Assembly (NCBI GenBank): GCA_029953675.1 | Contig: JAMWBK010000008.1 | Coordinates: 777,001 to 841,000 of the forward strand | Direction of reading: 5' to 3' | DNA: 64,000 nucleotides | Source: Rhodosorus marinus | Taxonomy: Eukaryota > Rhodophyta > Stylonematophyceae > Stylonematales > Stylonemataceae | Shown: in pieces, positions 1 through 11,257 of the stretch | How the letters are laid out: the number at the start of each line of letters is the position of its first letter | How positions within the stretch are numbered: the first letter of the stretch is position 1 | Program-made: the position numbers and the translations under genes | The notes under the pieces: model-generated | Told to the model about the DNA's origin: nothing | The model's input: only the letters and a program-made list of their open reading frames with translations | Database searches by the model: none

Positions 1-286
1 TTTGCAAATGTATGAAATGAAGACCAACCTCACGAGATCAAATCTCGGTAATAATTTCTGAAGACGGTCGTGGAGGTATTTTGTTGGGACGTTTGTGGTG
101 AGAACTGGCCTTCTTGAGGGTGGGGAGAGATAGGGACCATGTATGAACTGGAGAATTTTGTATTTTTTACTTTTGACTTGGTCTAAGTATATCGAAGATT
201 AGCCTTTGATTGTATGTAGTGCACAGGTGTGTTCTGGTTAGTTTCTGTTGTTGGGTTTTTTTTTGGTAGAGGATGTGAGATCTTCA

Positions 287-2437
287 ATGGAGGGATTTGA
301 GATGGAAGGTTTGGGTTTTGTGGGAGGTGCTCGGTTACCGGGCAAGCGTGTGGATGTCTTGCGGAGTGTTTGTTCGAGGAGACATCGTGTTCGATCTCAT
401 TCAAAGGGGCTGTGGGTAGCGAAGCTGAGGTATGGTACGCGGTTTGGTGTCACGCCTGAAGAAGAGGAGGAGGTGGAGGTTGAGCAGCATATGCGATCGG
501 TTGAAGGCCTGCTGAGAGCTGGATATCACGATCAGTCGTTCAAGAGGTATAGACATCTGAACGAGACAAATCGGCTTCGACCGCGGCAGTATGACAAGTC
601 GATGAAGCTCTTCGGGGAGTTGGACAGTCTTCGTGTTGCTTGGATGATATTTGACGATTTTTGCAGTGAGGATTGTTGGCAAGAGCCCCAGCTTTCCTCC
701 TACAATACAATCATGCACCAATGCATGCTGCGAAAGGACACGGCGAAAATTAAGGTCGCTTACTCCAGACTCATGAAAAGTGATCATTCACCGAATCTGT
801 TTTCCTTCAAAACCTATATTCAGTGCCTATCCGAGGTCGGGGAAGTCCGGGAAATTGAGGATGCTCTGAAGGATATGGAAGCCTTCCAGATAAAACCGGA
901 CGTCCACCTGCTTCGCAGCAACTTGAAAATGTACGCGAATTTGAAGGACGTGGAAGGCGTCAAATCATCCTACAACCGCATCCTCTCTCTGGGATTGAAG
1001 CCAGATAAGAGCACCTACAACCTGTACATCAACGCAGTTGGCAGGCAAGGAACTCTTGAGGAAGCTGAAAAAGCCTTCGACACTATGGAAAAGTCCAGAG
1101 GTATGAAGCCGGACGTGGTTACATTCAACACCCTTATAAAGCTGCAAATTCGAAACGGGAGGCTTGATCGTGCCAAGCACTACTACCAGCTCATGATTGC
1201 CCGTGGAGTAACGCCTAGCGAAGTAACCTTCTCAATACTTCTCAGCGCACTGGTGAGGTCTGGTGATGCCCGGAGCGTGAAATCTGCATTCCGAGAGATG
1301 GAGAAGTATGGCATTACTCCACAGGTCTATCACTTCAATTCGTTGATGGACATTCACCTTAAGAGCAGGAACCACGAAGAAGTTTTTGATCTGTTCCTTG
1401 AGATTCGTCGCCTTGGTTATAGAGCGGATAGGAGCACGTACAACTTGGTGCTTACGGCGTACGTCCGGGAGAGAAGGGAAATAGATGCGCTCGCAACTTT
1501 CGAGGACATGATGATGAAACATGTACGACCCGACCGCAACACATTTGCGCTCCTGATGCGGTTGTACAGCTCCGCTGAGGATGTGGAAAAGTGCCGGAGT
1601 TGGTTCCAGCGAATGATCAAAGACGGAGTCGCTCCTGGGGAGATAAACTATGCCCTGCTGATCGAGGCTTTCTTGCGAGCAGGGCTTGTGGAGGACGCTA
1701 AAGTTGCAGCGCTTGAAGTGGAAGCAAAGGATATCACACCTCGGACCCGACTGAGCATATGTAATATGAGACTGGCACTTGTCTTGAAAGATAGGATGCG
1801 CGCGCGGAAGATGGCAGAAGACCTATGGCTAAATAGAAAGGACTGGCGCTTCGAGCTGAATGATGTGGAGAACATTATCCAGATTCTCTCTCACGCGAAC
1901 GAGAACGAAATTGTTCTTAAGTTTGAGGAATTCCTGTACGAAAGGGGATGGGAGCCCTCTGTTCGGACAAGAAGAATTGTCAAGCGCATCAAGCACCCCG
2001 ATTTGATGAGGAATGAAACGCAGAATGAGCAGTCTGCTGCGTTCGTCGAAATGATAGATCGCTTCGCTCGGGCCAGTGACCTGATTCGTGCGAAGCGAGC
2101 GTTCAACAGAATGCTGGAGGAGGGAGTCAACCCTACGACCGAAGTTTACAACGCCATGATTCGCGCTTATTGTTTCTCCGGAGAGATCGGTATGGCATTG
2201 CGAACTCTGGGGGAGTTACGGACGTCTCTGTTCCTTGAGCCGGACGCTCTCAGCTACAAGCCAGTTGTGCTAGCCTTGGTTCGAGAAAAGCAATTGGACA
2301 AGGCAAAATCGCTGATAGAAGAAGCGAGGGCAATCGGCTTGACGGTCAGCCTCAGCTCGAAGCAACCGAATCCAAGCTCTGCTTCCGGTGACTCAGTTCC
2401 AGCAGCCTCGTCGCCAAGGGAACAGGAGAGCGTTTAA
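287..2437 (+). CDS. P-type PPR protein 1, probably plastid-targeted
   Basis: Uninterrupted reading frame of 716 residues made largely of 35-residue helical repeats of the P-type pentatricopeptide class. Repeats recur from about residue 130 to 470 and again near 600-690, with signatures such as 'PDVVTFNTLIKL' and 'PDRNTFALLMRL'. Such proteins bind specific RNAs in plastids or mitochondria and act in processing, stability or translation; the target cannot be read from here. There is no E/DYW editing tail; the C-terminus is a Ser-rich tail. I start at the first ATG of the frame (287); a second ATG at 302 gives 'MEGLGFVGGARLPG', which resembles the start of the plastid S1 protein at 29136, so plastid import is inferred. 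First of four intronless PPR genes in a row. Confidence 0.9.
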   Translation: MEGFEMEGLGFVGGARLPGKRVDVLRSVCSRRHRVRSHSKGLWVAKLRYGTRFGVTPEEEEEVEVEQHMRSVEGLLRAGYHDQSFKRYRHLNETNRLRPRQYDKSMKLFGELDSLRVAWMIFDDFCSEDCWQEPQLSSYNTIMHQCMLRKDTAKIKVAYSRLMKSDHSPNLFSFKTYIQCLSEVGEVREIEDALKDMEAFQIKPDVHLLRSNLKMYANLKDVEGVKSSYNRILSLGLKPDKSTYNLYINAVGRQGTLEEAEKAFDTMEKSRGMKPDVVTFNTLIKLQIRNGRLDRAKHYYQLMIARGVTPSEVTFSILLSALVRSGDARSVKSAFREMEKYGITPQVYHFNSLMDIHLKSRNHEEVFDLFLEIRRLGYRADRSTYNLVLTAYVRERREIDALATFEDMMMKHVRPDRNTFALLMRLYSSAEDVEKCRSWFQRMIKDGVAPGEINYALLIEAFLRAGLVEDAKVAALEVEAKDITPRTRLSICNMRLALVLKDRMRARKMAEDLWLNRKDWRFELNDVENIIQILSHANENEIVLKFEEFLYERGWEPSVRTRRIVKRIKHPDLMRNETQNEQSAAFVEMIDRFARASDLIRAKRAFNRMLEEGVNPTTEVYNAMIRAYCFSGEIGMALRTLGELRTSLFLEPDALSYKPVVLALVREKQLDKAKSLIEEARAIGLTVSLSSKQPNPSSASGDSVPAASSPREQESV

Positions 2438-4367
2438 AAATCTCGAAACCGGAGCAAGTATGTTATGGAAGAGACTGTGTTAAGGCGGGACACAGTATAG
2501 GATAGGACACAACAGCATTGCTCGAGCTAAAAGCCACTCGTGTGGTATCTTCTGTAGATATGTTTCCTTTTACTAGACTGACAACAGAGTAGTGCTGAAA
2601 ATTTTTCTTAACAAAAACGACATCAGACCGTATGATCGTGAACTCTGTCACGAAGCTCGCTTGTCATCATCCTCAAAACGAGCGAGTAGATTCCCCACGA
2701 GGAGTCAGCCGAAGCCGTAAAGTTGGGTAAGGTAGTCAAAAGTCCGTTTTTGGATCCAGGCGACGACCTTGGGTTCCGGGAACTTTCTCCTTGGCTCGTA
2801 CAAGCCTTCCAGTTCGTATTCCCGGAACAAACAAGCGTGGTTGACGTTTGGGTGAAGGGTTTGTTTCAGCCTTGCTGAGAGAGGATTGTGACCGCGGGAA
2901 GGAAGGCTCAAGCTTTCCAAGCGGTGCTGACTCCTGCACTGGCAAACCACCAAGGCCATATCTATATTAAAAGGCGTATGAGATGGGAAGGCACAACTGA
3001 TCTTGAAAAAAAGAGAGCCAGACCATCAGATATCTATCTTTCCAACACCGCTTCTCCAGTCTAGCAGCCTCAACACAGACGGACGAGACGGGCCTAAATG
3101 AAATTTGCCCAACCTTTCGATTGCCTCGGGACAAATTCCTAAAACCAGTCCTGATGTGGAAAGATCGATACGAAATTCTCTGCGAAAGTCCAAAGCTCAT
3201 ACAATCTCTGATCATAGTATAATCCACAACACGTAGTGAAAGCGACGGTCTGCGGACGTAGAACCAGATCTTCACTTCAGAAGAGATCAGGGATATTAGC
3301 GAACTGCGGGGTTTCGAGTTCACTGGGAAGAGGATAGAAGGAGTTGAGGAATAGAACACAGAACAATCAAACCCAGTCGCTCACTAATATCCCCGATCTC
3401 CATTGTGGGACTGTTCACATCCGTATCAAACATTCAAACCTGAACAACGAAACACGGTTTGTTGGGGAAAGCAAAAATCCCCCCAAAAAAGTATTCCATA
3501 GATTCGTAGACTAACATGAGCAAGTCTAAGCACTTGGAAAATAGAAAGTAAATCGCCTGATACATACATCACTGCCATCACCAAAACACGCCCCAATCCA
3601 AAAGTCACCCTGTAGGAGCTATCCTCCACTTCACGCTTCATCCAACGAACAATCAAGTATTTGACTAATTTTGGAGCTGTTTTTAATTTTCCGGTCGTTA
3701 TGAAGGGTTTCAATTGACTCGTTTTCTGACGAGGAAGAAGAGGTCGCCGTCATGGTGTCGGAAAAGCATTGAAATTCGATCCGAATTCCCCTTTTGGGGG
3801 GAGTGAGGATGGGGAAGGGTTTTAAGGGGTTGGTTTCTCGTAATTGTTGAGGTGGGAGGGAGGTTTGGAAGGGAGAGAAGACAGATCCGTTTGAGGAGAG
3901 GGAGGAAGGCGTTTTTTTGGTGAGTTAGGGATTTTATTGGTTGTTGTGAAGGCTTCTATGGTTGAGGAGAAACGCTGGGGTGTGTGTTTATTTTCTTTTG
4001 GCGATGAAGTAATGGGTTTCGTTTTTGAAATGAGACGGACGAAGGGGCTTTTAGGCTGTTGCTAGCTGCTCGTTCACTGATTTTGGGCCTTTGGAGAAAA
4101 TGGAGGAAGAGTAGTCTATTTGTATGTTTCTGTGGAATTTTTTTTGCTGTGGTCAAGGAGTTGTGGCAAGGGGTGCTCGGGTGCGGAATCGTGGTTTGAA
4201 GGAAGTCCAGAGGCGCTGACCTGAAGGCAGTTGGTAGTTTTATGTTAACATGTAGGATATAGAGTTGAAGAGAATTGCGTTTTTGAGGGGTGCTTGCAAG
4301 AGCAGTAGGAAGCTGTTTGTATTGCTTGGTTGTTGTGAAGGCTTGTATATGTAACCGTTGCGGCGAA
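2438..4367. other. Intergenic gap between PPR genes 1 and 2
   Basis: No gene could be supported in these 1.9 kb. On the minus strand, short open frames at 2736-2945 (ending in a basic tail), 2967-3359 and 3426-3713, with an ATG near 3752, could be exons of an unrecognised small gene. I could not join them with plausible splice sites or match them to a family. The right half is the presumed 5' region of PPR gene 2. Confidence 0.4.
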
Positions 4368-6446
4368 ATGATGCTTTCGCGTGTCTACAGTGCTTGGCCC
4401 CGTCGGCGCCTCGTTTTCGGGAGCATTTCCCGGAGCTGCGCGTCTTGGGAGGGTGGCGACCATGCAAAGAGGCGAGCAAGGGCGGATCGAAGTTCCAGAG
4501 CAAGCCCGATCTATTCAACACGGGGTGGAGATAGGGACGAAATACTGGGAACAGTGAGGAGGGTCATGCAAAATGATCCGAAGCTGCCCGACGTGCTTGA
4601 TGTGCTGAAGCTGCTGTTTAGGAATAGGATGATCAGAGAAGCAGAAGAAAATTTTGAGGACATGTTGAAAAAGTTTGACTCAGGAGCTGATCGGAGACGA
4701 CGAAAAAGTGATATCAGCTCGCTCTTCGGGGAGATGCTACGCCTCTACTCGGAGATCGGAATGGAATCGCAAACTTCGTGGCTCTTAAAGCGCCTGAAAG
4801 CCATGGGAATCCCTGCGCGACTGGAATTCTACGTGATGCACTTGAAAGCTGCGCTTCAACGCAGATCATACGGCGAAGTGCGCAGAACTTACGAACGTAT
4901 CTTAGAAGCTGGATACAAGCCTCCTCAAGAGGCGGCGATTGCCGTATTGAAGACACGTTTATATGAAGGAGATGTTTTGAGATCTCATGAATGCCTCCGG
5001 CATATAAGACAGATGAAATTCCCTCCGGATAGGGCTCAGGCGAAGGTCCTCAACGGGATGATCTTTTACTTGTTCAAACTGGAGGGAAATCTGGGCAAGG
5101 CAAGGGAGTACTTTAACAAGCTCATGAATGATCCAGAGCCTCACGAATGCGTTAATCGAGTTGTGTTCAGGGAAATGATGTCGCTGCTGGGATGCGCGAG
5201 CTACTGGGGCGAAGCTGTGAAGCTCTTTGACATGATGGAGGGCAAATTTCTAATTGAACGCGATGCGTCTGTCGTGAGGGTACTAGTGTTGGCACTGAGC
5301 CAGGTGGGGGATCAGGAACGGCTATTTGAAGTTTTGAAGGACGCAGCGAGAGCTCACCTGGATGTCCAAGTAAGCAACGTACTCCTGACTAAACTCGTGA
5401 CAGAGTCGCAGGGCGATTCTGCCAAACTCCGCATCATCTACGAGCTATTTCTAACCGGCGGACGACGAAGACGAACGTCGGACTGGTATTTTAAGCAGAC
5501 GATGCGGTATGCTCTGAATCTTGAGGATGTGGAGTTGTCAATGGAGATCTTGGAGGCTTCGCTTCGTGCCAAGTCCACGCCGGCTTACTCTCAAACGAAG
5601 CACCTACTAGTAGTATCCGGAAGAAAAGGCCTGATCGATGAGGCGCGACGGGCTGCGGAGGTGCTTCAAGAGGTTTTCCGAGACAAGAACTTTCATACCT
5701 TTTACTGGTTGATCAACGCATGCGCGAACGCCGATCAACCCGCTTTGAGCGAACAGTATCTAAAGGAAGCAGTAGATTTTGGACTTAAACAGAAGACGAT
5801 TCTGTGGGATAGGGTACTTCACGTACACGCCCGCCGAGGTGATTTCGATAGAGTTCGAGAGCTGCTGGTGGAAATGAGGCACATGGGAGCCGCTCTTAGC
5901 GCACAGAGTTTCTGCATTCTTGCACTTGGACACGCACAGAATGGCGACTCCGAAGGCGTAGAACAAGCAATAGCAGACATGAGAGCGGAGGGATTCCCAA
6001 ATAACAGAGTTTCGTACAATACGCTGTTGAAGGTCTACACTAAGAAAAGGGACATTGAGGCTATTACTGAGTGTTGGAACGCGATGAGGAAGGAGAACAT
6101 TAAGCCAAACGTCTACACGTATTCCACGCTGATTGCCGCGCTCGCGTACTGTGGAAGGATTGATCAAGCGCGTGAGCTCTTGCATGAGGTGATCGCGGCA
6201 GGAATAAAGCCGATTGCGGGTACGTTCGACCCTGTTGTTCGGGTCTACATTGAAGAAGGCAGACACCAAGAAGCTATGGAGATTTACCAGAAGCTTCGGG
6301 AGACTGGCGTTCAACCGGATGCCAGGTTGTACGACGTTCTCCTCCCGAAGCTCTGCGAATCGGTGTCCCCAGCGCAGTTGGACGTTTTCCAGGATACAGC
6401 AGTAGAACTGTTCGGTGCAGCTGATGCGGATGGCCAGCGAGGCTAG
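4368..6446 (+). CDS. P-type PPR protein 2, probably mitochondrial
   Basis: Intronless frame of 692 residues. PPR repeats are most regular in the last 250 residues ('FPNNRVSYNTLLKVYTKK', 'KPNVYTYSTLIAALAYCG', 'GIKPIAGTFDPVVRVYIE') and degenerate upstream. The frame is open from 4290, but the first ATG is at 4368 and gives 'MMLSRVYSAWPRRRLVFG', rich in Arg and Ser and poor in acidic residues. That looks like a mitochondrial presequence and lacks the Gly-Phe-Val start of its neighbours. Organelle RNA binding is the family role; the target is unknown. No editing-type C-terminal domain is visible. Same orientation as PPR genes 1, 3 and 4. Confidence 0.88.
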   Translation: MMLSRVYSAWPRRRLVFGSISRSCASWEGGDHAKRRARADRSSRASPIYSTRGGDRDEILGTVRRVMQNDPKLPDVLDVLKLLFRNRMIREAEENFEDMLKKFDSGADRRRRKSDISSLFGEMLRLYSEIGMESQTSWLLKRLKAMGIPARLEFYVMHLKAALQRRSYGEVRRTYERILEAGYKPPQEAAIAVLKTRLYEGDVLRSHECLRHIRQMKFPPDRAQAKVLNGMIFYLFKLEGNLGKAREYFNKLMNDPEPHECVNRVVFREMMSLLGCASYWGEAVKLFDMMEGKFLIERDASVVRVLVLALSQVGDQERLFEVLKDAARAHLDVQVSNVLLTKLVTESQGDSAKLRIIYELFLTGGRRRRTSDWYFKQTMRYALNLEDVELSMEILEASLRAKSTPAYSQTKHLLVVSGRKGLIDEARRAAEVLQEVFRDKNFHTFYWLINACANADQPALSEQYLKEAVDFGLKQKTILWDRVLHVHARRGDFDRVRELLVEMRHMGAALSAQSFCILALGHAQNGDSEGVEQAIADMRAEGFPNNRVSYNTLLKVYTKKRDIEAITECWNAMRKENIKPNVYTYSTLIAALAYCGRIDQARELLHEVIAAGIKPIAGTFDPVVRVYIEEGRHQEAMEIYQKLRETGVQPDARLYDVLLPKLCESVSPAQLDVFQDTAVELFGAADADGQRG

Positions 6447-6984
6447 TTTCAGAATAGGGCTACCGTATTGACTAACCACTCTGCACCTCGGTTCATCGGG
6501 ATCGTCCAGAGATGAAGCAGAGCAACGAAACAACCGGAGAATCCCGTAGCAGCCATTCTCCGAACTGTTCGGACTCGGTGGACGCTAAGATGGTCACCTG
6601 TTTTGTCCTATTATTATTATCTTTTAACTGTGAATAATCCTGAATTCCTCCCACACTCCAAGGCAAAAGGGTGTCCAGCATCCCTGGTGGAGCTTTGTAA
6701 GATAGGGGGGAGGTCGGACGTTGCCAAGTGAAATCGATTCACATACTAAATATACATCTTCTCAAATCTTGATGAGTCGCCTGAGTCAATATCATCATCA
6801 TGCTGCAAATATCTAGGAGCTGCTCCGCACTGCGCATTGGTGAGAAGCATCGCTACCGCTGACACTGCCCATTAGCTGCAGGGGGAGCCACGTCCCAGCG
6901 GAACATAATTACATACTGTCTGTGCGCGCTCCGCGAGCATTTGACTTCCAACAGCGGGGACGAGCCCGGTTCTTAGCCCGTGGT

Positions 6985-7060
6985 CCAGTTGCTGGGGAGG
7001 TTGCCGAGTCCAATTGGTGAACGAAAACCGCAAATGAAGAAGAAGAGGTCTTGACCGTTG
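6985..7060. repeat. Left arm of imperfect inverted repeat
   Basis: Read on the minus strand, this stretch matches the plus strand near 7492-7568: both contain 'gcttttcgttcac'-like sequence (GCGGTTTTCGTTCAC here, GCGGCTTTCGTTCAC there), then a GGCAACC block and CCCCAGC. The arms lie about 0.45 kb apart and are clearly diverged. It may be an old foldback element or an inverted duplication. Confidence 0.6.
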
Positions 7061-7491
7061 CACGCAACGACACTCTTTCATGAAACAAGTCTGGTTTGCA
7101 TTATTGTAATCCCCGTAGCTGTCTCGGTCTTAAGACCAAGGAGTGCCTTTCAGTCTATATAGCAAAGAACTAGCTCTTCATAAGCTCCCGGATTGCGAAG
7201 AAGTATTACATTCAGATGGAGTTTCATGTGACAGATCCAATTCCTCTGCAGAGCCTCTAGCAGATCAGTGAGAATCCCGTGGCTAGCGGTTAACGCACTT
7301 CGGGGTTGCGGACAGAACTTCGAGAGCGGGGTCATGATAAACTCGAGGAGTTTGCTCAAACCAATCGCTCCTACTGGCTTTTCATACGCGGAACTGATCC
7401 TCCCAAAATACCCCAAAAGTTGAAGTCATGTCTAGTTGGAACCTCCTTGAATGCAAAGCAGGCATAGGCTCTCACAACAGTGTCGTGGAGT

Positions 7492-7568
7492 GGGACCGTC
7501 AGGACCTAAGCTTCTTCATCTGCGGCTTTCGTTCACGACTTGGAAGGGGCAACCGCCCCAGCTACTTG
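7492..7568. repeat. Right arm of imperfect inverted repeat
   Basis: Partner of the arm at 6985-7060 in opposite orientation. Shared blocks, in order, are a GACCT, a run rich in CTTCTTCAT, GCGG-TTTCGTTCAC, GGCAACC and CCCCAGC. No terminal target-site duplication was noticed. Confidence 0.6.
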
Positions 7569-7813
7569 TACTACGGTGCTGGCTCAAACGTGAAGAGAAG
7601 CAGAGAACAGCGGTTGTGTCAAAGACCATCAACCGTACCAAAGCAGCCTCAATGCAGCACCAGTTTTGGCTGGGAGATTCCTAGGGATTTAGTTGTGCTT
7701 GACAGAGCCTTGGTTTCTTATCGCTTTGCTTTCGAGTGGACTTGGGAGGGGTCAATTACGGAGGATTTGTTCTGAACGATGGGAAGTAGCTTAGCACCCA
7801 AATCTTTGCGAGG

Positions 7814-9907
7814 ATGAGAGGGCGTGAGGAAGATTCGTGTGGGTTCGTTTGCCCCTCGGGACTCTTCGCTGAACGATGTTTTAGGTTTAGGAGGAAAAAA
7901 ACGGCGGTTTGCGCAAAGGCAAAGTCAAGTGGATATGAGGAGTATGAAGACGAGCGTGGTAAAGGTTTCCTCGTTGGTCGGGAGGATGAGGGTCGCATGT
8001 CGTGGAGAGTTCTCGGGTCCTCGTTTTCCGAGGACGCGAGAAGAAGGAGAAATGAGGATCCCGCTCCAGGAATGGAAGAAGGAGGCGTTCTTTGGGAGAT
8101 ACGAGACTTCTTAGAGGCAGGAGATGCTACCGGTGCTTGGATCGTGTACAGACAGAATGTTGGAGATTTCTCGCTTAATCTATTTAACTGTTTGGTGAAC
8201 TTGTTTGGAAATTTCGATTCCCTGGATTCTGCCGATCGAGTTTTTAGCGACCTCTGTGACAATTACGAGCCCGATCACGTCACGTACAATACGCTTCTCA
8301 CCTTGCAGAGCAAACGAGGCGAATACAAAACTCTCTGGTGGACGTACGAAAAGATGATAGAAAATGGAATCGTCCCAACTCTACATACCTACACCATTCT
8401 CATCACGGCAGCGTGTCGTCAGGGCAATATGGAACTGGCGGAAAATCTGTTTCTGCGGATGGCCTTGCAGAAAGAACAGCCGCTTTCGCCGAATATTCTT
8501 ACCTTCAACGCGCTACTAAGTGGATATGCTAAGCTCGGAGATGAAGAAGCCGCCGAAGAAGTTGCCGACCGCATGGTTAGGGCGAGAGTTGGTCCAGATC
8601 ATGTAACTTTGACCAGTCTCATGCTGATGTACTTGGAGAAAAGGAATTTTCCCGCTGCCAGAAGGTTCTTTCTGCAGCTTCGGAGCGGCAACTGGATATT
8701 TTCCAAAGGAACTTATGCCGCGCAAGTCAAGTACTGCGCCCTCACCAACAACCACTGGCAGCTTGGTAAGATCAGCGAAGAAATTTTGGTCAACCGGGTC
8801 GAGTTGGATGGTCCTGCTGCTGTTCAGCTGGTTACTACTATGATTCGACTGGGCCGGTTCGATGATTTGGCTGAGATGGTTGAGTACTGCAACAAATCCT
8901 CGAACAGCAAGCCTGTGTATGGTAAGCATGTACTGGAAGCTGTTCTCAGAAGGACTTTGGATGTGGGTGGAGGGTGCAAGGACGCTGTGGACGCGATGGA
9001 GGCACTGCCATTCTTTGAGCACTTGTGGACAACAAAATACTTCAATGCTGTTTTGAAGGGTGCACAGCGAAATGGTGAACTCGACCTCGTTCGCCTGAGT
9101 GCCCAGGTCATGAGAGGCATCGGTGTTAAGCCATCGGTCGCTACGTTCACAATTCTGCTGGAAACCACGGAGGCGGGCAACATCTCGGATGAAGCAGAGC
9201 GCTTGATCAAGTACATGCACCGCTATGGGGTACGCCCTGATCTTGTGTTCTTCAGAACGTGGCTCAAACTGGAGCAGAGACAAGGGAACATCAACGCTGC
9301 GGAGAGAACCCTGGAGCTAATGGAGAAGTTCAACTTGCATCCTGAGGCGCCGGACTACTCAGCATTGATGTGTGAGTGCGTTCGACAGAAAAACTTTCGG
9401 CGTTTGCGGCAACTCCTAGACGAGATGGATCGACGCGGGCTGCAACCTGACCTCGTGTTTGTCAACGAGCTGCTCAACGCCTTCGCTGCAATTGGAGCAG
9501 TCAGAGAGGCAGAGGACTTCCTCCAACAGGTTCAACGAACGTCCCTGAAACCGGACAGGATTACTTACAACACCATAATCAAGCTTCACGCGAGACGAGG
9601 CAACCTGGACAGCGCCGAGAGACTCCTGAAGAATATGCCGAGTCCTGACCGCATTTCATACAACACCTTAGTGGCTGCCTCGGCGTTTCACAACGACTTC
9701 CATCGAGTACATCGACTGCTCCGCAACATGGAAGCTCGCCACAATACAAAGCCCGACGTCGCCACCTACACGTCGATCGTTGGCGCGCTAACCCGAGCGG
9801 GTGAAACATCAAAAGCGAAACTGTATTTGAAGAGGATGCAGGACAGCGGCATTCAACCCAACAAGGAGACGCAACGCTACCTGCAAGAGCTCAAGGAAGG
9901 CGATTAA
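7814..9907 (+). CDS. P-type PPR protein 3, probably plastid-targeted
   Basis: Intronless frame of 697 residues starting at ATG 7814. PPR repeats run from about residue 125 to the end and are very regular: 'EPDHVTYNTLLTLQSKRG', 'SPNILTFNALLSGYAKLG', 'LKPDRITYNTIIKLHARRG', 'KPDVATYTSIVGALTRAG'. The last repeat lies close to the C-terminus, with no E/DYW extension. The N-terminus contains 'CGFVCPSGLF' followed by a basic stretch, a plausible plastid transit peptide of the Phe-containing type. RNA binding in an organelle is the family function; the target is unknown. It follows PPR gene 2 after 1.4 kb in the same orientation. Confidence 0.9.
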   Translation: MRGREEDSCGFVCPSGLFAERCFRFRRKKTAVCAKAKSSGYEEYEDERGKGFLVGREDEGRMSWRVLGSSFSEDARRRRNEDPAPGMEEGGVLWEIRDFLEAGDATGAWIVYRQNVGDFSLNLFNCLVNLFGNFDSLDSADRVFSDLCDNYEPDHVTYNTLLTLQSKRGEYKTLWWTYEKMIENGIVPTLHTYTILITAACRQGNMELAENLFLRMALQKEQPLSPNILTFNALLSGYAKLGDEEAAEEVADRMVRARVGPDHVTLTSLMLMYLEKRNFPAARRFFLQLRSGNWIFSKGTYAAQVKYCALTNNHWQLGKISEEILVNRVELDGPAAVQLVTTMIRLGRFDDLAEMVEYCNKSSNSKPVYGKHVLEAVLRRTLDVGGGCKDAVDAMEALPFFEHLWTTKYFNAVLKGAQRNGELDLVRLSAQVMRGIGVKPSVATFTILLETTEAGNISDEAERLIKYMHRYGVRPDLVFFRTWLKLEQRQGNINAAERTLELMEKFNLHPEAPDYSALMCECVRQKNFRRLRQLLDEMDRRGLQPDLVFVNELLNAFAAIGAVREAEDFLQQVQRTSLKPDRITYNTIIKLHARRGNLDSAERLLKNMPSPDRISYNTLVAASAFHNDFHRVHRLLRNMEARHNTKPDVATYTSIVGALTRAGETSKAKLYLKRMQDSGIQPNKETQRYLQELKEGD

Positions 9908-11257
9908 TCCCCCACAGGCCGTAAAAGCTTGTAAAACCTCGCAATCCCGTGGTATTCATGTGAATTCCGATGTAGATGATTAGTAGGGATGTATTAAGCT
10001 GATCAGACCACTGCCAAGCAGTAACCAGGATTGGCTTTGGTCCGAGTAGGAACTCAGCACATAGGATGTAAGAGTAGCACAAAACAAAAGAAGAAATCTG
10101 GCAAATCAATTTATACTAAAAACTAAAGCATCTTCTTAGTATATTGATATTTATTTTCAATACATGATAGTCGCCGTTGATTGATGAAAGAAACATAACT
10201 AGTATTTATCCGCTTGCTCGTAGAACTACGATTTTTGAGTAAATTTGTTCACTCCGAAGACATTTTTGTCCCAAAACGAAAACGGCTTCTGTGAATTGTT
10301 TTCTAAATACTCTGCTTTTGTGGAGATTGGACTGGGTTTTGGAAGAATTGGTTCCGGGACGGCGTAATTTATTAGGAAAAACAGTTTTATTCTGGCCGGG
10401 GGGATTGGCATGATAATATTTGCTTTCGTGCCGGTATGGCGGACTCCTTGAGCAAGCCAGCTTAATGAAGGAGTCGATTGCGTGTCTGGAAAATCTAAGA
10501 GAAGCCGATCATTTGCTCAACAGGACAGAGCTCTGGACAAGATGCGGGTCCTCTTCAAGGGACCAACTCAAATACCCTCGCGCTCTCGTCCCACTTTACC
10601 AACGTTGGTGCTGATTCCTCGCCATACATGCGAAGCACAGAAGACATTCAAGAAGAGACAACAGCAGTGTTAGCTGGTAAATAACGGTGCTTCATGCCAA
10701 CTTCCCCATTCGTTTAGTTGTTCAGTTCACATCGACGTACAAGCTCGCCACCGTACAAAACCTAAACCGCAGTCGTAACGGAGATGGTGCACAAATCATA
10801 TGGAGCTTTCAAATCATTCAGAGTGAAAAGACAATCTTCATGAATCACGTCCTGCCCAAGTCTGCGTGAGCGGTTTAGACGGAATCTCAACGTCCCGGCG
10901 CTCGTCACAACACTGACGGCAAAAACCGTCTCCCCGGCAGGATAAAGTTTACAAGGTAAATTTATCTATAATTCTTTTAGTCCGAATTATATGAGCAGAA
11001 GGCTCAAATCGCCTACAGAAGTCGAAGTAATCTCGATTTGTATTGAAATTATTTTCATAATTTTTGTTTTTCGGTTGCCGTTGCGGTGGTCATGGAGGAA
11101 ATGGATGTGTGAGAAGGGGGAAGCAGATGAACGATGGGGAGATGGAAATCTCTTTAGGAATGATGGGTGTCGAGCAGTTCTGACAGGTTTTATTCGTTTG
11201 ATAAGACTAAGGTTATAAAGTGATTCTTCCAAATTTGACTGAGCCTAGGGATGTAAA
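9908..11257. other. Intergenic gap between PPR genes 3 and 4
   Basis: Nothing convincing. Only short open frames under 85 codons with no recognisable product. AT-rich stretches lie at 10100-10180 and 10950-11000. The right end is the presumed promoter of PPR gene 4. Confidence 0.5.

Larger units (their letters stand above)
6447..7813. other. Intergenic gap with an inverted repeat
   Basis: No convincing gene. The open frames at 6872-7081 (-) and 7428-7775 (+) owe their similarity to an imperfect inverted repeat, listed separately, and their peptides resemble no family I know. The last few hundred bases are the likely promoter of PPR gene 3. Confidence 0.5.

Noticed and set aside
5760-6533. 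257-codon minus-strand open frame
   Set aside because: It lies antisense to the well-supported PPR gene 2 and its peptide shows no domain.
8516-9283. 255-codon minus-strand open frame
   Set aside because: Antisense shadow of PPR gene 3, made open by codon bias.
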